Shown one piece after another: positions 35,725 through 42,860 of a stretch of 51,467 nt of DNA. How positions within the stretch are numbered: position 1 is the first letter of the stretch; each line of letters begins with the position of its first letter. Origin of the DNA: Teichococcus vastitatis. Lineage in GTDB: Bacteria; Pseudomonadota; Alphaproteobacteria; Acetobacterales; Acetobacteraceae. Below the pieces are notes generated by a model. That model worked only from the letters and a program-made list of their open reading frames with translations, was not told where the DNA came from and did no database searches. Location of the stretch: assembly GCF_003604215.1 (NCBI RefSeq), contig NZ_QXGS01000019.1, forward strand, positions 1-51,467. The letters run 5' to 3'. Position numbers and translations under genes: made by a program.

Positions 35725-36450
35725 ATGCCCAACGACGGAACCCTGCGCGTCACGCCGCAGCCCGTGCGGCGGCAGGTCGAGGACCGGCTGCGCGACGCCA
35801 TCGCCAGCGGCCGCTTCGCCCCCGGCGAGCATCTCTCGGACCGCAAGCTGTGCGACCTGTTCGGCGTCAGCCGCAGCGTGATCCGGGAAGCCGTGCGCCT
35901 GATGGAGGCGGAGGGGCTGGTGGAGGTGGTGCCCAACCGGGGACCCTTCGTGTCCTACCTCTCGCCGGCCGACGCGATGCAGGTCTACGAGGTCCGAGGC
36001 GTGCTGGAGGCGCTGGCGGGTCAGGGCTTCGCCGAGCGTGCTTCCGAGGCGGAGACGGCCGAGTTGCGCGCGGTGTTCGAGGAGATCGCCGCGTCGCACA
36101 GCAGCACCGACCGGGTCGCCCTCCTGGGGCTGAAGAGGCGCTTCTACGACGTCCTGCTGCGCGGCTGCCGCAACGCCTATGTGGCCCGGATGCTGGACCA
36201 GCTCCTCAACCGCAACACCCAGCTGCGCGCCACCACCCTCGCCGATCCGGACCGGCTGCCCCGCACCATCGAGGAGATCCGCCGCATCGTCGAGGCCATC
36301 GAGCGCCGCGACGGCGAGGGCACCTGGGAAGCCTGCCGCGAGCATGTCCGCCAGGCGGCGCGCGTTGCGTTGCGCATCCTGAACCACCAGGCCCGCGAAA
36401 AGGCGGAGGCGGGGCGCGCCCGGGCCATCGAGGCCGGCGCCGCCGAATAA
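35725..36450 (+). CDS. GntR-family regulator, FCD (FadR) subfamily
   Basis: This 241-residue regulator has a winged helix-turn-helix at the N-terminus (VRRQVEDRLRDAIASGRF, then LCDLFGVSRSVIREAVRLME and PNRGPFVSYLS). An all-helical FCD effector domain follows from about residue 85. Many FCD domains bind a metal through an Asp and three His to hold a small carboxylate. Here the usual FH motif in the middle helix reads FY (RRFYDVLLRGCRNAYV), so metal binding may be altered. A GGAGGAG ribosome-binding site supports ATG 35725 rather than an earlier in-frame ATG at 35680. It is the obvious regulator of the surrounding MBL/HIBADH/CMD/TctC/Liv genes. Confidence 0.92.
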   Translation: MPNDGTLRVTPQPVRRQVEDRLRDAIASGRFAPGEHLSDRKLCDLFGVSRSVIREAVRLMEAEGLVEVVPNRGPFVSYLSPADAMQVYEVRGVLEALAGQGFAERASEAETAELRAVFEEIAASHSSTDRVALLGLKRRFYDVLLRGCRNAYVARMLDQLLNRNTQLRATTLADPDRLPRTIEEIRRIVEAIERRDGEGTWEACREHVRQAARVALRILNHQAREKAEAGRARAIEAGAAE

Positions 36451-36454
36451 AGCC

Positions 36455-36781
36455 CTAGCGCACCGAGGAGAAGGCCGTCGGCTGCAGGATCAGGTTGCTG
36501 ATGCTGGCGACGATGGCGCCGTTGGCCTCGGTTTCCGCGCGCCGGGCGATCCATTCCGGGTCGGCCTGGAAGGCGTTCCACTTCGCTTCGCGCTCGCCAA
36601 GGGAATCCCATTCCAGCAGATAATACAGGTCCTGGTTCGAATCGCCGACGGCGACGGTCCAGAAGCCGGCCTGCCGGATGCCGTGCTTCTGCCAAATGCC
36701 CAGGGTGATGGTTTCGAAACGCTTCAGCAGGTCCGGCAGGCGCCCAGACACGCAGTGGTAGATTCGAAGCTCGTGGATCAC
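36455..36781 (-). CDS. NIPSNAP family protein
   Basis: This 108-residue alpha/beta ferredoxin-like protein contains IHELRIYHCVSGRLPDLLKRF at the N-terminus and YYLLEWDSLGEREAKWNAF in the middle, both typical of NIPSNAP-domain proteins. The family's function is poorly known; members often sit with catabolic operons and resemble EthD-type dimeric alpha-beta barrels. The start is a GTG at 36781, seven bases after a GGAGGA ribosome-binding site; a longer reading frame reaches upstream but has no similarity. Its stop lies four bases from the convergent GntR stop. Confidence 0.82.
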   Translation of the reverse strand: MIHELRIYHCVSGRLPDLLKRFETITLGIWQKHGIRQAGFWTVAVGDSNQDLYYLLEWDSLGEREAKWNAFQADPEWIARRAETEANGAIVASISNLILQPTAFSSVR

Positions 36782-37089
36782 CGTTGTTTCCTCCGTCCGG
36801 CCGGCACGGCCGGCCTGTTCTGCCTTGCAATCCCCAGCCGTGCCATTCCTGGTCCGACTGCCGGCCCAGGCAAGCATCAAAATAATTGTATGGCAATCAG
36901 CAATCCTTGACAGCTCTCTGCTGAGGCGGAACGTTTCCACCTGGATCCAGAGCATGGGACCGCCGCCCGGCGCCGCGGCCCTGTGGCTGGCCGGAGGAAA
37001 CATCCCGTGCGCACCCGAACCCCCGCGCCCGCAGCCCGCGCGACGGCCGGGCGCGCGGCGCACGGCGGCAAGACACAGGAACAACAGAC
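36782..37089. promoter_or_regulatory. Divergent promoter region of NIPSNAP and TctC2 with weak GntR-type site
   Basis: This 308-base spacer separates the NIPSNAP gene (minus) from TctC copy 2 (plus). ATTGTATGGCAAT at 36885-36897 shares 10 of 13 positions with the 35609 site and has ATTG/CAAT arms. It is the weakest of the four candidates. An AT-richer patch around 36880-36910 would suit a promoter. No gene is seen in the spacer. Confidence 0.4.
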
Positions 37090-38058
37090 ATGGCCCAGCT
37101 GACACGGCGTCGGCTTCTCGGGGCGGCCGCCGCCCTCCCCCTCGCCACCTCCGCGCTCGCGGCCTACCCGGACCAGGCGGTGCGGGTCATCGTTCCGTGG
37201 AATGCGGGCGGCCTCGCGGACGTGGTGATCCGCGCCATGGCGCCTGCCATGTCGGCACGCCTCGGCCAGGCCGTGGTGATCGAGAACAGGCCGGGCGCCA
37301 ATGGCGCGGTCGGCACGCAGGCGGTGGCGCGCGCCGCGCCGGATGGGCACACGCTGATCCTGGCCAATGCCGAGACCCATGCCATCAACCCGCTGATCTA
37401 CCCCCGGCTGCCCTACGACCCCGTTGCCGATTTCATGCCGGTGACGCTGTTCGCCCGTGGCCCCTTCGTGCTGCTGACGCGCCCGGGCTTCGGCACGGCC
37501 GACCTCGATGCGTTCCTCGCCCGGGTGCGCGCCGACCCCGGCCGGGTGAGCTTCGGCTCCTGGGGTATCGGCAGCACGTCCCACCTCGCCATGGAAGCGC
37601 TGGCGAAGCGCGCCGGGCTGCGGATGCTCCACGTACCCTACACCGGCGCCGCTCCCGCCAGTACGGCCCTGATCGCGGGGCAGATCGACGCCATGTTCCT
37701 CAATGCGGGCCCGGCCGAGGCGGTGGCGCGCGACGGCAAGGTGCGGATCCTGGGCGTCGGGGCGCCGGCGCGCATCCCGCTGCTGCCGGACACGCCGACC
37801 CTCGCCGAACTCGGCATGCCGGTGAATGCCGGCAACTGGTTCGGCCTGCTCGGCCCCGCCCGCATGCCGGCGGCGGCGGCGGAGCGCCTCGCCGCGGTGG
37901 CGGCCGAGGGGGTGGAAGATCCCGCCGTGCGGGAGGTGTTCCGCGCCCAGGCTGCGCTGCCCGTCACCACCTCGCCGGACGCCATGCGCTCCTTCATCGC
38001 CGAGGACCGCGCATCCTGGGCGGAGGTACTGCGCGACCTCAACATCCGGCTGGAGTGA
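37090..38058 (+). CDS. TctC/Bug-family substrate-binding protein, copy 2
   Basis: This 322-residue periplasmic binding protein has a twin-arginine-type signal (AQLTRRRLLGAAAALPLA) with cleavage near ATSALAA. The Bug fold is shown by VRVIVPWNAGGLADVVIRAM, GQAVVIENRPGANGAVGTQA, and VPYTGAAPASTALIAGQIDA. The ligand is probably a carboxylate. It has no TctAB partners nearby. The 3' end overlaps the convergent HIBADH-family gene by 20 bases, an unusual tail-to-tail arrangement. ATG 37090 is preceded by AGGAACAACAGAC, a moderate ribosome-binding site. Confidence 0.92.
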   Translation: MAQLTRRRLLGAAAALPLATSALAAYPDQAVRVIVPWNAGGLADVVIRAMAPAMSARLGQAVVIENRPGANGAVGTQAVARAAPDGHTLILANAETHAINPLIYPRLPYDPVADFMPVTLFARGPFVLLTRPGFGTADLDAFLARVRADPGRVSFGSWGIGSTSHLAMEALAKRAGLRMLHVPYTGAAPASTALIAGQIDAMFLNAGPAEAVARDGKVRILGVGAPARIPLLPDTPTLAELGMPVNAGNWFGLLGPARMPAAAAERLAAVAAEGVEDPAVREVFRAQAALPVTTSPDAMRSFIAEDRASWAEVLRDLNIRLE

Positions 38059-38977
38059 GGCCGCCGGCCGGTGCGGCGGGCGAGGCGCCGCGCACCTCCA
38101 CCCCTGCCCACTGCTCGACCACCTTCGCGATGGAGGTGAAATCGCTGTCAGCACCGAATGCCGCGCTGGTTACCGCCAGCATCTGCCGCACCGCGCTGCC
38201 GACCACCATCGGCACGCCCATCGCCTCCGCCTCATCCACGCAGAGCCGCACATCCTTGTGCGACAGCCCCGTGGTGAAGCCGAAATCGAAGCTGCGCGGG
38301 ATCACGGCGCGCGGGAATTTGTCCTGTGTCGCGCTATTGCGGCCGCTGCTGTTGTTGATGACCTCGCACATCAGGGACGGATCGAGGCCCGCCTTGACGC
38401 CCATGGCGATGGCCTCGGAGGAAATCGCCAGCGCCGTGGCGGCGAGCAGGTTGTTGCAGAGCTTCAGAACCTGCGCCTGGCCCGCGCCTTCGCCGCAGAA
38501 GAACGGGTTTCCCAGGCGGCGCAGCATCGGCTCGACGGCCTCGAACTCGCCGCGGGGCCCCGACACCATGATGGCGAGGGTTCCCTTCTCCGCCCCCGTG
38601 ATGCCGCCGCTGACCGGCGCGTCTACCGAGGCCTTGCCGGCATCGGCGAGCGCCGCGGCGACATCCCGCGCGACGCGGGGACCCGTGGTGGAGAAATCCA
38701 CGAAGCGCGTCATCCGCTTGCCATGGATCGCGCCGTCCGGGCCGAGCGCCACGCTCCGCACCACCTCCGGTGTCGGCAGGCTGGCCATCACAGTGCCGGC
38801 TAGTTCGGCCACCTCGGCGGGGCTGGCGGCCGCGCGGGCGCCGCGGGCGACCAGGGGCCGCATGGCGGCGTCCGATCGGTCAAACACCACCAGCCCATGC
38901 CCGGCATCGAGCAGGCGTGCCGCCATGCGACTGCCCATCTGCCCGAGCCCGATGAACCCGACCACCTCTTGCGCCAT
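38039..38977 (-). CDS. NAD(P)-dependent beta-hydroxyacid dehydrogenase (HIBADH family), copy 3
   Basis: This 312-residue enzyme of the same family as 23652-24587 and 34250-35158 has VGFIGLGQMGSRMAARLL at the N-terminus, DAPVSGGITGAEKGTLA, the catalytic Lys in VLKLCNNLLAATA, and TTGLSHKDVRLCVDEAEA near the C-terminus. It lies directly downstream of the LacI-family gene on the same strand, with a perfect palindromic operator candidate (39052-39065) 74 bases before its start. It probably belongs to the LacI-controlled half of the catabolic region. The last 20 bases run antisense to TctC copy 2. Confidence 0.9.
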   Translation of the reverse strand: MAQEVVGFIGLGQMGSRMAARLLDAGHGLVVFDRSDAAMRPLVARGARAAASPAEVAELAGTVMASLPTPEVVRSVALGPDGAIHGKRMTRFVDFSTTGPRVARDVAAALADAGKASVDAPVSGGITGAEKGTLAIMVSGPRGEFEAVEPMLRRLGNPFFCGEGAGQAQVLKLCNNLLAATALAISSEAIAMGVKAGLDPSLMCEVINNSSGRNSATQDKFPRAVIPRSFDFGFTTGLSHKDVRLCVDEAEAMGVPMVVGSAVRQMLAVTSAAFGADSDFTSIAKVVEQWAGVEVRGASPAAPAGGLTPAGC

Positions 38978-39051
38978 TGTTTCCCTCCCTGGCCCAGGCC
39001 GGGCCTGGGTTCGGGTCTATGCAGGGTGGCCGGGCGGCACAAGGCGAAACA

Positions 39052-39065
39052 TGGTATCGATACCA
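39052..39065. promoter_or_regulatory. LacI/GalR-type operator, perfect palindrome
   Basis: TGGTATCGATACCA is a 14-base perfect palindrome with a central CG, matching the general LacI/GalR operator form TGnTAnCGnTAnCA. It lies in the 100-base gap between the LacI gene stop (39078) and the dehydrogenase start (38977). A 13/14 copy lies at 41827-41840. Confidence 0.7.
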
Positions 39066-39077
39066 GAAATTGCCTGC

Positions 39078-40100
39078 TCAGGTGCTGCCGCGCTGCACGA
39101 TCTCGAAGCCCAGATCGACCGCCACGGTTCCGGCGGCGCGGCCCTCGATCCGGTCCAGCAGCACCTCGGCCCCCCGCCGCCCGATCTCGGCCCGGGGCAG
39201 GCGCAGCGTGCTCACTGGCGGCACGACGTGGCGCAGGATGTCGATGTCATCGAAGGCGGCCAGCGCCACCCGGGCGGGAACCGCCCAGCCACGACGCTGG
39301 CATTCGAACAGCGCCCCCGCCGCCAGAACATCGCCGGCGAAGAACACGGCATCCGGCGGCGCAGGAGATTGCAGCAGGCGGACCACCGCCTCGGCGCCCG
39401 AGGCGAGGCCGGGCGGCATCTCCATCAGCAGCGCCGGATCGGCCTCCAGGCCCACGGAGGCGAGCGCCGCGCGATAGCCCCTCTGCCGGTCCCGGCTCCG
39501 CTCATTGCCGGCGGAGGGCAGCGTGACACAAGCGATGCGGCGGTAGCCCAGGCGGTGCAGGTGCAGCGTCATGGCCTGGGCCGCCGCCTCATTGGAGTAG
39601 CTCACCACCATGTCGAGCGGCTTCGCGGACAGGCTGCCGGTTTCCACCACGGGAATCCCGGCGCGGCGCAGCATCGCGGCCGCAGCCTCCGTGTGGTGCA
39701 CGCCGTGCAGCATCAGCCCCGCGACCCGCTGGGCCAGAAAGGCGGCGACCAGCGCCTCCTCGCCCTGCGGGCTGTGCCCGCACTCGCCGATCATCAACTG
39801 GTAGCCGGCAGCGTGCAGCACCGCGGACACGCCCTGGATCGTCGGCGAGTAGAGCGAGTTGTCGAGGCTCGGGACCACCATGCCGACCACATTGGTCCGC
39901 ATCGAGGACAGGCCGCCGGCCAGGCGGTTCGGCACGTAGCCGACGGCCCGCACGGCTTCCTCCACACGCCGCAGCACGGCGGGGGACACCTTGGACGGAT
40001 CGCGCAAGGCACGGGACACGGTCATGGGCGAGACACCAGCCCGCTGCGCGACGTCGCGCATGCGGGTTGCCGCGCCCTGCGCACCGGCATCATCCGGCAT
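39078..40100 (-). CDS. LacI-family transcriptional regulator (second)
   Basis: This 340-residue regulator has an N-terminal LacI helix-turn-helix, MRDVAQRAGVSPMTVSRALR, with the usual TVSRAL recognition helix, and the hinge region EAVRAVGYVPNRLAGGLSS. The effector-binding domain begins NVVGMVVPSLDNSLYSPTIQ and ends with GRRGAEVLLDRIEGRAAG. It is divergent from the MBL hydrolase gene (start 40144). ATG 40100 is chosen because further upstream starts would overlap that gene; no strong ribosome-binding site is visible at any of the choices, so the start is uncertain by 8-12 codons. Probable operators are at 39052 and 41827. It likely responds to a sugar- or hydroxyacid-type inducer. Confidence 0.88.
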   Translation of the reverse strand: MPDDAGAQGAATRMRDVAQRAGVSPMTVSRALRDPSKVSPAVLRRVEEAVRAVGYVPNRLAGGLSSMRTNVVGMVVPSLDNSLYSPTIQGVSAVLHAAGYQLMIGECGHSPQGEEALVAAFLAQRVAGLMLHGVHHTEAAAAMLRRAGIPVVETGSLSAKPLDMVVSYSNEAAAQAMTLHLHRLGYRRIACVTLPSAGNERSRDRQRGYRAALASVGLEADPALLMEMPPGLASGAEAVVRLLQSPAPPDAVFFAGDVLAAGALFECQRRGWAVPARVALAAFDDIDILRHVVPPVSTLRLPRAEIGRRGAEVLLDRIEGRAAGTVAVDLGFEIVQRGST

Positions 40101-40143
40101 GGCGACGGACGGGCTGGGAAACATCACGGGAAAGGAAACAACC

Positions 40144-40953
40144 ATGGCGGCTGACGAGGCGACCTACGAGATCCACGCGGTGCGCTACGCCCGGCACGAC
40201 CGGCCGGCGCATGAGAACTTCATCGGCGGCGACCCGCACGACAATGCGCCCATGCCGCTGGATTACTTCGTCTGGGCGATCCGGGGCGGCGGCCGGACCT
40301 TTGTGCTCGACACGGGCTTCGACGCGGAGGTGGCGCGGCGGCGGGGCCGCCAGCTGCTCCGCAGCCCGGCCGAGGGCCTCGCCACCATCGGCGTCGACGC
40401 CGCCTCCGTGCCGGACGTCATCCTGTCCCACATGCATTACGACCATGCCGGCAATCACTCCATGTTTCCCGCCGCCTGCTACCACGTCCAGGACCGGGAG
40501 ATGGCATATTGCACGGGGCGCTGCATGTGCCACGGCATCCTGCGCCAGCCCTTCGAGGTGTCCGACGTGCAGGCGATGGTCGGCCGGGTCTTCGCCGGAC
40601 GCGCCCGCTTCCACGACGGCAGTTCCGAACTGGCTCCGGGCCTGAGCCTGCACCATGTCGGTGGCCACTCGCTGGGCCTTCAGGTGGCGCGGGTCCGGAC
40701 GCGGCGGGGCTGGGTGGTGCTGGCCTCCGACGCCACGCATTTCTACGCCAACCTCCGGCAACGCCGGCCCTTTCCCATCGTCGCGGACGTGGCCCAGATG
40801 CTGGAGGGCTACGACACCCTCCACCGGCTGGCCAGTTCGCCCGACCACATCATCCCGGGCCACGACCCGATCGTGCTGGAGCGCTACCCGGCCTCCGCCT
40901 CCGGCCTGGAGGGCATTTCCGTGCGGCTCGACGCCGATCCCCTGCCTGGCTGA
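40144..40953 (+). CDS. MBL-fold hydrolase, N-acyl-homoserine-lactonase-like, copy 2
   Basis: This 269-residue metallo-beta-lactamase-fold protein is a close paralogue of 22861-23655. The metal motif HMHYDH is at residues 96-101; other ligands are the His in VGGHSLG, the Asp in LASDATH and the His in PGHDPIV. Both copies share the N-terminal FIGGDPHD...PMPLDYF segment. Lactone hydrolysis is the likely reaction, with unknown natural substrate. The start ATG 40144 follows AAAGGAAACAACC. Its stop codon is part of an inverted repeat shared with the convergent SDR gene. Confidence 0.88.
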   Translation: MAADEATYEIHAVRYARHDRPAHENFIGGDPHDNAPMPLDYFVWAIRGGGRTFVLDTGFDAEVARRRGRQLLRSPAEGLATIGVDAASVPDVILSHMHYDHAGNHSMFPAACYHVQDREMAYCTGRCMCHGILRQPFEVSDVQAMVGRVFAGRARFHDGSSELAPGLSLHHVGGHSLGLQVARVRTRRGWVVLASDATHFYANLRQRRPFPIVADVAQMLEGYDTLHRLASSPDHIIPGHDPIVLERYPASASGLEGISVRLDADPLPG

Positions 40954-40985
40954 GGCGTGGCGGGCGTGGTTCGGTGCCGCCTCAG
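40950..40985. terminator. Possible bidirectional hairpin between convergent genes
   Basis: CTGAGGCG (40950-40957) and CGCCTCAG (40978-40985) form an 8-bp stem with a 20-base loop. It contains the TGA of the MBL gene and the TGA of the convergent SDR gene in its arms. There is no T-tract on either strand, so it may be a weak terminator or an mRNA-stabilising hairpin. Confidence 0.4.
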
Positions 40986-41761
40986 GCTGCCGACCAGCCG
41001 CCATCCACCGGAAAGGCCGCGCCCGTGACATCCCGGGCCGCGGGCCCGCACAGGAACGCCACCAGATCCGCCACGGCGCCGGCCTCCACGAAGCGGCCTG
41101 TCGGCTGCTTGCCGCGGAGCACCGCCTCGGTGGCCGCCGCAGGGTCCAGCCCGCCGGCGACCAGCCCCGCGATCCGTTCCTCAATGCCCGGCGTCAGGGT
41201 GGTGCCCGGGCAAAGGGCGTTGCAGGTGATGCCCTGCCGCACCGTCTCCAGGGCCACGGCGCGCGTCATGCCGATCAGCCCCGTTTTCGTGACCACGTAG
41301 CCGATCCGGTCCGCCGCCCCGACAAGGCCGTAGATCGAGGACATGTTGACGATCCGGCCCCAGCCGCGGGACCGCATGCCCGGCAGCGCCAGGCGGATGG
41401 TGTGGAAGGCCGCCGACAGATTCACCGCGACGTCGAGGTCCCAGTGTTCCGGCGGCATGGCGTCCACGGGCGCGAAATGCCGCACGCTGGCCGCGTTGTT
41501 GACCAGGATGTCCAACTCGCCGGCAGCCCCGAGCAGGCCGGCGATCTCCTCCGGTCGCGACAGGTCGGCGCGCAGGTACCGGGCCGCCGAGCCGGTCTCC
41601 CGGGCGATTGCTTCCGTCGCCGCGTCGCCCTCCGCCTCACCGGCGAGGCCGTGCAGCACAACGGCGCACCCGTCCGCCGCCAACCGGCGGGCGACCGCGA
41701 GCCCAATGCCGCCGGTGGATCCGGTGACCAGGGCCTGACGGCCGCGAAGAACGTCGCTCAC
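40982..41761 (-). CDS. Short-chain dehydrogenase, 3-hydroxybutyrate-dehydrogenase-like
   Basis: This 259-residue classical SDR has TGSTGGIG (13-20), VNNAA (87-91) and catalytic Ser141/142, Tyr155 and Lys159 in GYVVTK. The stretch ALETVRQGITCNALCPGTTL and the C-terminus FPVDGGW closely follow D-3-hydroxybutyrate dehydrogenase, as does the LRGKQPTGRFVE segment. It should interconvert a 3-hydroxyacid and its keto form using NAD. The best start is the GTG at 41761 (VSDVLRGRQALVTG), which fits the family; an ATG at 41854 would put the LacI operator candidate inside the coding region. No strong ribosome-binding site marks the GTG. Confidence 0.85.
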   Translation of the reverse strand: MSDVLRGRQALVTGSTGGIGLAVARRLAADGCAVVLHGLAGEAEGDAATEAIARETGSAARYLRADLSRPEEIAGLLGAAGELDILVNNAASVRHFAPVDAMPPEHWDLDVAVNLSAAFHTIRLALPGMRSRGWGRIVNMSSIYGLVGAADRIGYVVTKTGLIGMTRAVALETVRQGITCNALCPGTTLTPGIEERIAGLVAGGLDPAAATEAVLRGKQPTGRFVEAGAVADLVAFLCGPAARDVTGAAFPVDGGWSAA

Positions 41762-41826
41762 GCCGGGGAACCGCTCGCAAAGCGTTGCACCATGGCATTG
41801 ACCCTCCCCCGTTTCTGCTTCAATCG

Positions 41827-41840
41827 TGGTATCGATAACA
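41827..41840. promoter_or_regulatory. LacI/GalR-type operator, near-perfect palindrome
   Basis: TGGTATCGATAACA differs at one position from the perfect palindrome at 39052-39065. It sits between the divergent SDR (start 41761) and TctC copy 3 (start 41889), 48 bases before the latter. This position suits repression of both transcripts by the LacI protein at 39078-40100. Confidence 0.65.
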
Positions 41841-41888
41841 AGGAGGCCCTGCAAGCATCATCCGAACGCCGGGGCCCGGAGGAACCAC

Positions 41889-42860
41889 ATGCCCGCAATT
41901 CCGCGCCGCGCGGCGCTGGCTGCCCTTTCCGCCGCCCTTGCGGCGCCCCGCGTCGCCCGCGCGCAGGCCTGGCCCTCCCGGCCCGTCCGGCTGGTGGTGC
42001 CCTACGCGCCCGGCGGCGGCACCGACATCTTTGTGCGCGCCATGTCGGATGGCCTGGCGCAGGCCCTCGGGCAGACGGTGCTGGTGGAGAACAGACCGGG
42101 CGCGAATGGCGCGATCGGCTCAGAAGCGGTGGCGCGTGCCGAGCCGGATGGCTACCTGCTGCTGGTCGACACGGGCAGCCACGTCATGAACAGCTACGTC
42201 ATGCCGAACGTGCCCTACCAGCCGCTGCGGGATTTCTCCCCCGTCGCCCTGCTGTCGCGCTACCCGCTGTTGCTGACGGCCTCCGGTCATGCCCCGTTCC
42301 GGGATGTTCAGGGCCTCGTGGCGGCGGCGAAGGCGGCGCCGAGGACCATCGGCTTCGGAACCTCGGATGCGGCGATCTCGTATGCGGGAAACCTGTTCAC
42401 GCGGCTGGTCGGAGTGGAGATGGTGGAAATTCCCTATCGCGGCGCCGCGCCGATCCTGAATGACCTCGTGGCGGGTCACCTGCCCACCGCGTGGAACAGC
42501 ACGGTCGCGGCTGCGCAGCATCTGGCGGCTGGCCGGATCCGCGCCCTCGGCGTGACCACCGCGACGCGGACCCCCCTGCTGCCGGATGTTCCGACCCTGC
42601 AGGAAGCCGGCGTGACCGGGTACGACTTCGCCGGCTGGTACGCGATGCTCGGCCCCGCCGGACTTCCCGCCGCGGTCGCCGGGCGCCTGCACGCGGCGGT
42701 GCTGCGCGCCCTGGAGGATCCGAGGACGCGCGAACGGCTCACGGGCATCGGTGCCGATCTCGGCGTGCTCGCCCCCGCGGAGCTGGCGTCGTTTCTCCGC
42801 GAGGATGATGCGCGCTGGGTGCGGGCCTCGCGCGATGGCCTGATCACCCGGGCGCAATGA
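41889..42860 (+). CDS. TctC/Bug-family substrate-binding protein, copy 3
   Basis: This 323-residue periplasmic binding protein has a twin-arginine-like signal (AIPRRAALAALSAALAA), ending near RVARAQA. Bug-family motifs are VRLVVPYAPGGGTDIFVRAM, GQTVLVENRPGANGAIGSEA, and IPYRGAAPILNDLVAGHLP. The ligand is likely a carboxylate. Its stop overlaps the MmgE/PrpD start as ATGA, so receptor and enzyme are translationally coupled, implying that the MmgE/PrpD enzyme handles the same compound. A GGAGGAACC ribosome-binding site fixes ATG 41889. Confidence 0.93.
   Translation: MPAIPRRAALAALSAALAAPRVARAQAWPSRPVRLVVPYAPGGGTDIFVRAMSDGLAQALGQTVLVENRPGANGAIGSEAVARAEPDGYLLLVDTGSHVMNSYVMPNVPYQPLRDFSPVALLSRYPLLLTASGHAPFRDVQGLVAAAKAAPRTIGFGTSDAAISYAGNLFTRLVGVEMVEIPYRGAAPILNDLVAGHLPTAWNSTVAAAQHLAAGRIRALGVTTATRTPLLPDVPTLQEAGVTGYDFAGWYAMLGPAGLPAAVAGRLHAAVLRALEDPRTRERLTGIGADLGVLAPAELASFLREDDARWVRASRDGLITRAQ

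Noticed and set aside
36825-40154. A plus-strand open frame of about 1100 codons spanning TctC2, the dehydrogenase and the LacI gene
   Set aside because: It overlaps three recognised genes in other frames or strands and has no recognisable domain.
41762-41854. Longer SDR start at ATG 41854
   Set aside because: The extra 31 residues lack SDR similarity and would place the LacI-type operator inside the coding region.
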